Shown piece by piece: positions 7,794 through 14,855 of a stretch of 39,384 bases of DNA (the first letter of the stretch is position 1; every line of letters begins with the position of its first letter). Position numbers and translations under genes: made by a program. The notes under the pieces were generated by a model that saw only the letters and a list, made by a program, of their open reading frames with translations, was not told the origin of the DNA and did not search any database. The stretch comes from CAZAYY01 sp964489525 (GTDB lineage Bacteria > Chloroflexota > Anaerolineae > Anaerolineales > JABWBV01). The stretch lies in the NCBI GenBank assembly GCA_964489525.1, contig CAZAYY010000033.1, positions 1 through 39,384 on the forward strand, read 5' to 3'.

Positions 7794-9146
7794 ATGGGAG
7801 ATATAGGGAAAAAGGAAGACAGGCAGAATAGTACAGCGCCTCTGACTCAAACCCAATCCGTTCGCCTATGGGGAAGCGGGCTGCGGTTTGCTTACCCGCT
7901 GAGCGTTTTACTAATTACGCTCTCTGCTTCGATTTTTGTCGTTGCTGTACCGCTGCGCTGGCAGCAGTTAGTCAACCCCTCGGCAGCGTTGGCCGGGTTG
8001 TATGCCGAATTAGGTCTACCGCTGAGCAGATTTGCGGTCTTCAGTTTAGGTGGAGAAATCGTGTTCACGTTGTTTTATCTGGTCACCGCACTCATGATTT
8101 TATTGCGCCGCCCAGATGATGCCTTTGCCTTGTTGACCGCTGTCATGCTTGCGGTTTTTGGAGTAGGCAACAATACAATTACCCAAACTGGATTAGCGTT
8201 GAGGGGCTATCCGGGTGAAATATTGCCTGTGATTGTACTACCGACGCTGGGCTACATCTGCATCATAGCCTTCATGTCTTTATTTCCTAATGGGCAGTTA
8301 CGCCCGCGCTGGCTGATATTCGTGCTGCTCTTAGGCGTTTATGTGAGTATCGCCTGGAACTTTCCCGATTCACCCTTCAATGTAATGAACTGGCCAATTG
8401 TTCCTCAAACTCTGGCTATCTTGTTGGTATGGATCCTTCCGCTGATTGGGCAGGTTATCCGTTTTCGCAACGACTTTAGCTTGATCGAACGTCAGCAAAC
8501 CCGTTGGGTCATGTTCGGCCTGGGCATCGTGATAGGTGTAGATATGTTCTTGTGGGTCTTGATGAGCATGATTAGCCCAACCGCAATAGATGTCTACTTA
8601 CAGGCCCAATTACCAACCAAAAGCCTGGACCTGGCAACTATATTGCTGGTTGAGAATGTCGAACGGCTCGTGTTCCTGGTCATTCCTGGCTCGTTAATGA
8701 TGTCAATCTTGCGCTACCGCCTGTGGGACCTGGATGTCATCATCCGCCGTACCCTGCAGTACGCCTTGCTTACCAGTGTTTTGGGGTTAGGCTATTTTGG
8801 CAGTGTTGCGGTCCTTCAATCCATCTCTACGGCTGCCTTCGGTCTCCAGTCCCCGGTCATGGTGGTCATATCCACCCTGGCCATCGCCGCCCTCTTTAAC
8901 CCGCTCCGCATCCGCATCCAGGCCTTCGTTGACCGCCGTTTTTTCCGCAGCAAGTATGACGCCGAGCAGGCCCTGGCCGAATTCGCCGCCGCAGCGCGCA
9001 CCGAAACCGACCCGGAGCAAATCTCTGCCTACCTGGCCCACACCGTCCAGCAAACCCTCCAGCCGGAACAGCTGAGATTGTGGCTGAAGGCGGCACAAAA
9101 ACAACCGGGTATTAAAACCAATCAGGATGGATATGAAAAGATCTAA
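7794..9146 (+). CDS. Polytopic membrane sensor-like protein, paralog 2 of 4
   Basis: This 450-aa protein has the same plan as its neighbours. A short charged N-terminus (MGDIGKKEDRQN) leads into about eight membrane segments in a divergent N-terminal two thirds, with RRPDDAFAL and LFPNGQLRPRW in the loops. The conserved block ILRYRLWDLDVIIRRTLQYALL, two helices, NPLRIRIQAFVDRRFFRSKYDAEQ and QQTLQPEQLRLWL follow. The loop phrases resemble those of other Chloroflexota sensors. CAGGAG stands 8 nt before the ATG. It follows paralog 1 after 60 bp and overlaps paralog 3 by 20 bp, so it is probably cotranscribed. It lacks a kinase or phosphatase domain. Its 3' quarter is almost identical in DNA to the 3' quarter of paralog 4. 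Confidence 0.82.
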   Translation: MGDIGKKEDRQNSTAPLTQTQSVRLWGSGLRFAYPLSVLLITLSASIFVVAVPLRWQQLVNPSAALAGLYAELGLPLSRFAVFSLGGEIVFTLFYLVTALMILLRRPDDAFALLTAVMLAVFGVGNNTITQTGLALRGYPGEILPVIVLPTLGYICIIAFMSLFPNGQLRPRWLIFVLLLGVYVSIAWNFPDSPFNVMNWPIVPQTLAILLVWILPLIGQVIRFRNDFSLIERQQTRWVMFGLGIVIGVDMFLWVLMSMISPTAIDVYLQAQLPTKSLDLATILLVENVERLVFLVIPGSLMMSILRYRLWDLDVIIRRTLQYALLTSVLGLGYFGSVAVLQSISTAAFGLQSPVMVVISTLAIAALFNPLRIRIQAFVDRRFFRSKYDAEQALAEFAAAARTETDPEQISAYLAHTVQQTLQPEQLRLWLKAAQKQPGIKTNQDGYEKI

Positions 9147-10347
9147 CACCACAATGCTTGCCTGGGCTTTGGCGTTGATCTCATTAATCGTCTTGCCCGT
9201 TTCTACCGTCTTGATCGTGGCAAACAAGGCCGGATGGGACGCAAGAGTTTGGGAATATCTTAGTGGGGCGATTGTGGGTTTGGGTGCGCCTGTCTTGGGT
9301 CTGGTCATCTTAAGAAAGCAGCCACACAACCGCATCGGCTGGTTGTGGCTGGTTATCGGCCTGGCGATTGCTTTCACCAGCCTGGCGCAGGGTCTAAAAT
9401 TCTTCGAGAATACGACCCGCGTGGATGGGCGCTCGAGCCTGGTATTTGCGATGATGCTGTTCAGCGAAACAGCCTACATCGTCCGGTTTATATGCATGGT
9501 TTTGATGATGTTTTGGTTCCCGGATGGGTATCCCACCTCCACGCGTTGGCGCATCCTACCCCTTTGGGCAGTCCTATCTTTCCTTTTTCTTTTGATCCCG
9601 AATTTTGCACAGGAAGTGCCCTGGTCGGATGTTGAAGGAATGCTCCCAACATTACCACTGATTGATAACCCAATTGGGTTTATTCCGGTAAAGTTCAGTC
9701 CAATCTATGATGGGTTGGCCGTAGTCGGATTCCTCTCGATTGTTGTAATGTCCGTGCTGGCTGTATTGGTAATGCTCTCGCGCTACCGTTCAGCCGGACC
9801 GCAGGTACAGGCCCAAATTCGCTGGTTTACAGCCGGCGGGATTCTTTATGCAGCTAATTTCTTTGTTGCAATCTTCCTGCTAAGTTATATGAGCTTTGTG
9901 CCGGGTATTATGACAGTCCTGGCGATTCTACCGTTTTACCTGGCAATCGGTTTCGCCATCACTCGCTACCGGTTATATGACATTGATCTCATCATACGCA
10001 AAACTCTTCAATACACTCTGCTGACCGCGATCCTTGCCCTGGTGTATTTTGGCAGCATTACGCTGCTTCAATCCATCTCTACGGCTGCCTTCGGTCTCCA
10101 GTCCCCGGTCATGGTGGTCATGTCCACCCTGGCCATCGCCGCCCTCTTTAACCCTCTCCGCATCCGCATCCAGGCTTTCATTGACCGCCGTTTTTTCCGT
10201 CGCAAATACGATGCAGAAAGAGTTCTGGCGCAGTTTGCTGCCATTGCAAGGGATAAAGTAGATATCGATCAGCTCACTACTGCGCTGCATAATGTAATCG
10301 AGGAAGTTGTCCAACCGGACACAACAAGCTTATGGTTGAAAAAATAA
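9127..10347 (+). CDS. Polytopic membrane sensor-like protein, paralog 3 of 4
   Basis: This 406-aa protein begins with a membrane segment soon after MDMKRSN. The region VILRKQPHNRIGWLWLVIG resembles loops of Chloroflexota and actinobacterial membrane sensor kinases. After further membrane segments come ITRYRLYDIDLIIRKTLQYTLL, two helices, NPLRIRIQAFIDRRFFRRKYDAER and a terminal DTTSLWLKK. The start lies inside the end of paralog 2 (20-bp overlap), and the gene overlaps paralog 4 by 16 bp, which suggests translational coupling. The segment about 10056-10196 is near identical in DNA to the same segment of paralogs 2 and 4, while the tail is divergent. No enzymatic output domain is present. Confidence 0.82.
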   Translation: MDMKRSNTTMLAWALALISLIVLPVSTVLIVANKAGWDARVWEYLSGAIVGLGAPVLGLVILRKQPHNRIGWLWLVIGLAIAFTSLAQGLKFFENTTRVDGRSSLVFAMMLFSETAYIVRFICMVLMMFWFPDGYPTSTRWRILPLWAVLSFLFLLIPNFAQEVPWSDVEGMLPTLPLIDNPIGFIPVKFSPIYDGLAVVGFLSIVVMSVLAVLVMLSRYRSAGPQVQAQIRWFTAGGILYAANFFVAIFLLSYMSFVPGIMTVLAILPFYLAIGFAITRYRLYDIDLIIRKTLQYTLLTAILALVYFGSITLLQSISTAAFGLQSPVMVVMSTLAIAALFNPLRIRIQAFIDRRFFRRKYDAERVLAQFAAIARDKVDIDQLTTALHNVIEEVVQPDTTSLWLKK

Positions 10348-11612
10348 AAAATCGCGAATTTGTCCGTTGGGCGCCTATCACTGCATGGTCTGTTATCACC
10401 CTGATTTTTCTCGCATATTTCTCAACCATTTTGCGGTTAGATTTCGCCCAAATGCTGGTTGCCTGTCAGGGATCCGACTGTAACTTTCTGGCTTTATCCA
10501 CTGCCGAAATTTCTGTTCTCCATTCATGGGGATTATCTGTACGGATGTATGCTTATTTTATGAGTGCAGTGATCGTTTTCGTCACATCCGTTTATTGGCT
10601 TTTAGGGGGCATGATTGCCTGGCAGCAGGGTAGAACACCTGTTGGCCTGGCGGTTTCCCTGGCGTTGATCATCATCCCAATTTCCACCTTTGGGGGTTCA
10701 ACAGATTGGGCTTCAAATTACCCCCATCTGGTTCTGCCTGGTATTTTTCTCAATGTGTTCGGCACGGTTGTCATACTCGTGTTCTTTTATCTGCTACCCA
10801 ATGGCCGATTTTCACCCCGTTGGGCGAATATCCCCCTGGTAATCACCTGTTTGCTGATCGTTGTTTTGACTTTTCAAATCAACAGCGTGATTGTGCTCAC
10901 GGAAGTGCAATCTGTAATCCTGGGAACAGCGATCATTGGGCTTGTAATCATGGGTGGAATTTTTCAAATATACCGCTACCGACATGATTCTACCCCTCTC
11001 GAACGCCAGCAAGTCAAGTGGATTTTGTTTGGGGTATTGATGTTTATTTTGGGGGTGATCGTCTGGGTGCTCGTTTTTGGTAAGGCCTTGGAAATTCCAC
11101 CAGGGCAACCTCGTCTCCTGGCGATGCTGATTGCCTGGTCTTCCGATATCTTTACACTTCTTGGGTTACCAGCAGCGATTACGATTGCAATCTTGCGCTA
11201 CCGGCTGTGGGATATTGACCTGGTTATTCGCAAAACCCTTCAATACACCCTGCTGACCGCTATCCTTGCCCTGCTGTATTTTGGCAGCATTACGCTGCTC
11301 CAATCCATCTCTACGGCTGCTTTCGGTCTCCAGTCCCCGGTCATGGTGGTCATATCTACCCTGGCCATTGCAGCCCTCTTCAGCCCTCTCCGCATCCGTA
11401 TCCAGGCCTTCGTTGATCGCCGTTTTTTCCGCAGCAAGTATGACGCCGAGCAGGCCCTGGCCGAATTCGCCGCCGCAGCGCGCACCGAAACCGATCCGGA
11501 GCAAATCTCTGCCTACCTGGCCCACACCGTCCAGCAAACCCTTCAACCAAAGCAGGTCGCAATTTGGATTTCATCAATCGGTAAAAGTTCAAGTGAAAGG
11601 CGCAATCCATGA
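10332..11612 (+). CDS. Polytopic membrane sensor-like protein, paralog 4 of 4
   Basis: This 426-aa protein has an N-terminal membrane segment followed by an extracytoplasmic stretch that contains two cysteines (CQGSDC), unlike its neighbours, which could form a disulfide or bind a ligand. The usual block follows: AILRYRLWDIDLVIRKTLQYTLL, two helices, SPLRIRIQAFVDRRFFRSKYDAEQ and QQTLQPKQVAIWI. It overlaps paralog 3 by 16 bp. The 3' part from about 11277 is nearly identical to paralog 2. The gene ends 97 bp before the phosphatase gene, and the gap holds a separate operator-promoter. In fused relatives the end of this protein would run straight into the GAF region that starts the next gene. Confidence 0.82.
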   Translation: MVEKIKNREFVRWAPITAWSVITLIFLAYFSTILRLDFAQMLVACQGSDCNFLALSTAEISVLHSWGLSVRMYAYFMSAVIVFVTSVYWLLGGMIAWQQGRTPVGLAVSLALIIIPISTFGGSTDWASNYPHLVLPGIFLNVFGTVVILVFFYLLPNGRFSPRWANIPLVITCLLIVVLTFQINSVIVLTEVQSVILGTAIIGLVIMGGIFQIYRYRHDSTPLERQQVKWILFGVLMFILGVIVWVLVFGKALEIPPGQPRLLAMLIAWSSDIFTLLGLPAAITIAILRYRLWDIDLVIRKTLQYTLLTAILALLYFGSITLLQSISTAAFGLQSPVMVVISTLAIAALFSPLRIRIQAFVDRRFFRSKYDAEQALAEFAAAARTETDPEQISAYLAHTVQQTLQPKQVAIWISSIGKSSSERRNP

Positions 11613-11641
11613 ACTGCGTCGAATTTCAGGTTTCCTTTTTT

Positions 11642-11686
11642 CGTAACGCTGTCCGTAACGGTTTGGAAACGCAGAATCGGTACAAT
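11642..11686 (+). promoter_or_regulatory. SARP/BTAD-like operator and -10 box of the phosphatase/STAS operon
   Basis: Heptamers CGTAACG (11642-11648), CGTAACG (11654-11660) and GGAAACG (11665-11671) are spaced 12 and 11 bp. Exactly 9 bp later is the -10 box TACAAT (11681-11686). The last two repeats and the -10 match the layout at 6382-6414 base for base in spacing. AAAGGA (11697-11702) then precedes the ATG at 11710. This points to one activator controlling both operons. Confidence 0.7.
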
Positions 11687-11709
11687 CATCATCAGTAAAG
11701 GATGCTTTT

Positions 11710-13311
11710 ATGGCTCAAAAACAACCCAATTTTCTTCAACGATTATTTCAGCGTAAACCTGCAGTCCCAGCAGCCGCGCCAACCGTGCCGGCGGCGCCTC
11801 TCCGCCCGGCGGAAGTCAAGCAGGTGGATATTCCCCCGCACGATCCGCTGCTGGCATACCTTTTGGCCCATTCGGGCGCGGTTGAGCTGGCCCGGCTTAA
11901 GCTGGATTCCCCCACGCTGCAGCAGTTAAAAACCGAAGGGGTTAAGGTGGTGGTTCCTTTGGTCAGCCAGGGGGAACTGATCGGGCTGCTCAACCTGGGT
12001 TCCCGGATGAGCGAGCAGGAATATTCAACCGATGATTTCCGCCTGTTAAACACACTTGCCACCCAGGCGTCACCCGCTCTGCGGGTGGCCCAGCTTGCCC
12101 GCCAGCAGCTTGTGGAAGCCCAACAGCGCGAACGAATTGAGCAGGAACTGCGCGTGGCCCGGGTCATCCAACAAACCCTGCTTCCTAAAGAAATTCCCCA
12201 GCCTGAAGGCTGGTCCATTGGTGCATTCTGGCAGCCCGCCCGCGAGGTCAGTGGTGATTTTTATGATTTCCTGCATTTTGAGGATGGCCGCCTGGGCATT
12301 ATTGTGGCCGATGTAACGGATAAAGGTGTTCCGGCTGCAATGGTCATGGCCACAACCCGCAGCCTGCTGCGGGCTGCGGCAGAGCGGCTCGCCGACCCTG
12401 GTGCAGTGCTGGCCCGGGCCAACAATCTGCTGCATCCCGACATTCCCCAAAAAATGTTTGTGACCTGTCTCTACATCATCCTCAACCCGGCCACCGGGCA
12501 GATGGTGTTTGCCAATGCCGGCCACAATCTGCCCTACCTGCAAACCGCTAACGGCGTGGTCGAACTGCGCGCCACGGGTATGCCGCTTGGCCTGTTGCCG
12601 GGGATGGCCTACGAAGAAAAAGAGGCCAAGATCGAGCCCGGTGAAAGGCTGCTGCTGATTAGCGATGGGTTGGTAGAAGCCCACAACGCCCAACGCGAAA
12701 TGTATGGCTTTCCCCGCTTGAAAAAAGAACTGCAAAACCACAACGGTCAAATGTCTCTTGTGGATTACTTGATGGACTCCTGGCATGCCTTCACCGGTGA
12801 CCATCACGAGCAGGAAGACGATATTACCCTGGTGACCATCGAGCGGCATACTCCCCCCACAAATGTGGCCACACAGGTGGAAGATATTCTCCAATTTTCC
12901 CTGCCCAGCCAGCCGGGCAACGAGCGCGATGCTGCATCCCGGGTTCTCGAAGCCGTTGCTTCCTTGCAAATTGCCCCGGCCCGCCTGCAAAAGCTGGAAA
13001 CCGCCGTGGCTGAGGCAACCATGAACGCCATGGAGCACGGCAACCAGTACCAGGCCAGTAAGCCGGCAGAGATTCATGTCTTTTGTGAAACCAGCCAGTC
13101 TGGGCGCACCCTGGTGGTTCAGGTTTCTGACCAGGGCGGGGAGAGCCAGATTCCCGAATTACCCGAACCCAATCTCGAAGCCAAGCTTGCTGGGGAACAA
13201 TCCCCGCGAGGGTGGGGCTTTTTCCTGATCAAAAACATGGTGGATGAAATGAACATCATCCAATCCCATGAAAAACATACCATTGAACTCCGGGTCTATT
13301 TGGATTCCTGA
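11710..13311 (+). CDS. SpoIIE/RsbU-type PP2C phosphatase fused to an RsbW-like ATPase domain
   Basis: This 533-aa cytoplasmic protein starts with an Ala/Pro-rich segment and a GAF-like region (about 60-130; VKVVVPLVSQGELIGLLNLG). A coiled-coil linker (QQLVEAQQRERIEQELRVARVIQQTLLP) leads to a PP2C/SpoIIE domain (about 165-380) with REVSGDFYDF, IIVADVTDKGVPAAMVMA, FANAGHN, LLISDGLVEA and EDDITLVTI supplying metal-binding acids. The last 140 residues are a GHKL/HATPase_c domain with N-box EATMNAMEHGN, VSDQGG and RGWGFFLIKNMVDEM. In partner switching, the phosphatase dephosphorylates STAS antagonists and the RsbW-like domain phosphorylates them or holds a sigma factor. Both activities in one chain, with two STAS genes directly downstream, make a compact module. 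Its GAF-like region is short, consistent with separation from a membrane sensor. Confidence 0.93.
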   Translation: MAQKQPNFLQRLFQRKPAVPAAAPTVPAAPLRPAEVKQVDIPPHDPLLAYLLAHSGAVELARLKLDSPTLQQLKTEGVKVVVPLVSQGELIGLLNLGSRMSEQEYSTDDFRLLNTLATQASPALRVAQLARQQLVEAQQRERIEQELRVARVIQQTLLPKEIPQPEGWSIGAFWQPAREVSGDFYDFLHFEDGRLGIIVADVTDKGVPAAMVMATTRSLLRAAAERLADPGAVLARANNLLHPDIPQKMFVTCLYIILNPATGQMVFANAGHNLPYLQTANGVVELRATGMPLGLLPGMAYEEKEAKIEPGERLLLISDGLVEAHNAQREMYGFPRLKKELQNHNGQMSLVDYLMDSWHAFTGDHHEQEDDITLVTIERHTPPTNVATQVEDILQFSLPSQPGNERDAASRVLEAVASLQIAPARLQKLETAVAEATMNAMEHGNQYQASKPAEIHVFCETSQSGRTLVVQVSDQGGESQIPELPEPNLEAKLAGEQSPRGWGFFLIKNMVDEMNIIQSHEKHTIELRVYLDS

Positions 13312-13329
13312 GTCAGAAAGGAGAACGCA

Positions 13330-13647
13330 ATGATTGCAACTGATTTCTCTGTAACCATCCGCCAGGAGACCGATCGGGCTGTGCTGCTCATGGAAGGCGA
13401 TATCAACGCCCAGGCATCTGAACAGCTTACCCAGGCCTATGTCGAGGCAACCCGCGGCCACACCCACCCGGTGGAACTGAACTTCACCCATGTGGAGTAC
13501 ATCAACAGCACCGGCATCGCGGTGATTGTCTCCCTGCTTGCAAAAGCCCGGGTTGAACGCCGCCTGCTTTCGGCGGTAGGCCTCAACGAGCACTACCGCG
13601 AAATCTTCAAAATCACCCGTCTTTCAGATTTTATTCAAATTAACTAA
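13330..13647 (+). CDS. STAS-domain anti-sigma factor antagonist, copy 1
   Basis: This 105-aa single-domain protein begins FSVTIRQETDRAVLLMEGDINAQ and carries the phosphorylation loop YINSTGIAVIVSLL, with the conserved Ser in NSTG. Such proteins (RsbV/SpoIIAA type) free a sigma factor or another target when dephosphorylated. It starts 18 bp after the phosphatase gene with AAAGGAG upstream, so the phosphatase is the obvious partner. It is a diverged paralog of the next gene; both share AVGLNEHYREIF / ACGLSEHYQEIF and LTRLS/ITRLS endings. Confidence 0.93.
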   Translation: MIATDFSVTIRQETDRAVLLMEGDINAQASEQLTQAYVEATRGHTHPVELNFTHVEYINSTGIAVIVSLLAKARVERRLLSAVGLNEHYREIFKITRLSDFIQIN

Positions 13648-13673
13648 CCCAAACCGTCCAAAGGAGATTAACC

Positions 13674-14021
13674 ATGGCAAATGTAAACCTGACCGCTGCC
13701 GTTCGTCGAGCAGCCCACACGGGCATCATTGATTTACAAGGCGAAGTGACCGGCTTTGCCGAGAGCATCCTGGCCGATGCGTTTTCTGAAGCCAGCAAAG
13801 ATGGGGCCAAAGCCGTTATCTTGAATTTTTCGCAGTTGGAATATCTCAACAGCTCCGGGATTGGCTTGCTGGTGACGATTTTGATTCGCGCCCAGCGCAA
13901 CCGCCAGCGCCTGTTGGCCTGTGGGCTGAGCGAACATTACCAAGAAATTTTTGAACTGACCCGCCTGAGCGAAGCCATCGGGATTTTTTCGACCGAAGCC
14001 GAAGCTCTGGCCGCGGTATAA
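13674..14021 (+). CDS. STAS-domain anti-sigma factor antagonist, copy 2
   Basis: This 115-aa protein has GIIDLQGEVTGFAE and the loop YLNSSGIGLLVTIL with the phosphorylatable Ser in NSSG. AAAGGAG lies 7-8 nt before the ATG. It is the second STAS protein of the operon. Two tandem antagonists for one phosphatase/kinase protein suggest either two targets or graded output. No separate anti-sigma kinase gene is nearby, so the HATPase domain of the phosphatase protein may fill that role. Confidence 0.93.
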   Translation: MANVNLTAAVRRAAHTGIIDLQGEVTGFAESILADAFSEASKDGAKAVILNFSQLEYLNSSGIGLLVTILIRAQRNRQRLLACGLSEHYQEIFELTRLSEAIGIFSTEAEALAAV

Positions 14022-14041
14022 GGTATAGGTGGAGGTGAATG

Positions 14042-14779
14042 ATGGAACCCAATGACACTGAAAAAAAGAGCAGCCCATCTTCCGGTTGGGCAAAGCCGGT
14101 GGACAAACTGCACGTCCACAATGCACCGGCGCATGCCATTAACTTGAATGTGGATGGCCGTTCGCTGACTGGCCCGCTGCGCGGCTTTGGTCAGCTGTGG
14201 CAAAAAACCTACAAAGTAAGGCTGGAGGGCGCTCCGGTTTCTCCCCAGCAGGTGATTGCCGAATGGAAAGCCAACTTTCCGCGTTTCTGGCCGAAGGGGA
14301 ACGACATTTATGTTCCCCTGGCCGGTATTCAACCCGGTGAAGTGGGCTTAATTAACCTGACCGCTCCCGGCGGCATGCGCCTTTCCACCGGAATTATGGT
14401 GATTTATACGGACGATGTCTCGTTTTCCTTCATGACGCCTGAAGGGCACATGTTTGCCGGGATGATCACCTTCAGTGCAGATGAAGCCGGCGGCATTACC
14501 GAAGCCCAGGTACAGGTGCTGATTCGCGCCAGCGACCCTTTGTATGAAATGGGCTGCCGCCTGGGGGTTGTCCACTCGGTTGAAGACAAATTTTGGCACG
14601 GCACCCTGCTTAACCTGGCTCAGCATTTCCAGGTGAACGGGCAAAAGGTTTCCCAGCAAAATACCCTGGTAGACCCGCGCCTGCAGTGGAAAGAAGCCGG
14701 CAACATCTGGAAAAATGCGGGCATCCGTTCCGGCCTGTATATGCCGGTTTACCTTTTCAAACGCATTTTCCGTAGATAG
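14042..14779 (+). CDS. Uncharacterised protein, possibly SRPBCC/DUF1990-like
   Basis: This 245-aa soluble protein has no signal peptide or membrane helix, and I do not recognise it firmly. The central part (YVPLAGIQPGEVGLINLTAP, FSFMTPEGHMFAGMITFSAD, QVQVLIRASDPLYEMGCRLG) reads like the core of DUF1990/SRPBCC-type ligand-binding proteins, where a GH motif and a charged strand line a pocket. The C-terminus (YMPVYLFKRIFRR) is basic and amphipathic. GGAGG at 14031-14035 fits the ATG at 14042 better than the one at 14039. It follows the second STAS gene after about 20 bp and closes the operon, so it may be an effector or client of the partner switch. Confidence 0.7.
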   Translation: MEPNDTEKKSSPSSGWAKPVDKLHVHNAPAHAINLNVDGRSLTGPLRGFGQLWQKTYKVRLEGAPVSPQQVIAEWKANFPRFWPKGNDIYVPLAGIQPGEVGLINLTAPGGMRLSTGIMVIYTDDVSFSFMTPEGHMFAGMITFSADEAGGITEAQVQVLIRASDPLYEMGCRLGVVHSVEDKFWHGTLLNLAQHFQVNGQKVSQQNTLVDPRLQWKEAGNIWKNAGIRSGLYMPVYLFKRIFRR

Positions 14780-14791
14780 CCTGTGTTCCCC

Positions 14792-14838
14792 GTAGTAGCG
14801 AATTCATTCGCTCCATATGGAATAGCGAATTCATTCGC
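14792..14838. repeat. Two AGCGAATTCATTCGC palindromic units
   Basis: One full unit with the GTAGTAG prefix lies at 14792-14812 and a second, without the full prefix, at 14824-14838. They match the three units at 6256-6331. They occupy the gap between the phosphatase operon and the oxidoreductase gene and end 3 bp before that gene's extended -10 element. Confidence 0.85.
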
Positions 14839-14841
14839 CCC

Positions 14842-14849
14842 TGTATAAT
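14842..14849 (+). promoter_or_regulatory. Extended -10 promoter (TGTATAAT), leaderless start
   Basis: TG at 14842-14843 runs directly into consensus TATAAT at 14844-14849. Six bases separate it from the ATG at 14856, the expected first transcribed base. No Shine-Dalgarno is visible. The -10 to ATG spacing is the same as at 485-500 and 38488-38473. Confidence 0.7.
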
Positions 14850-14855
14850 TAACCC

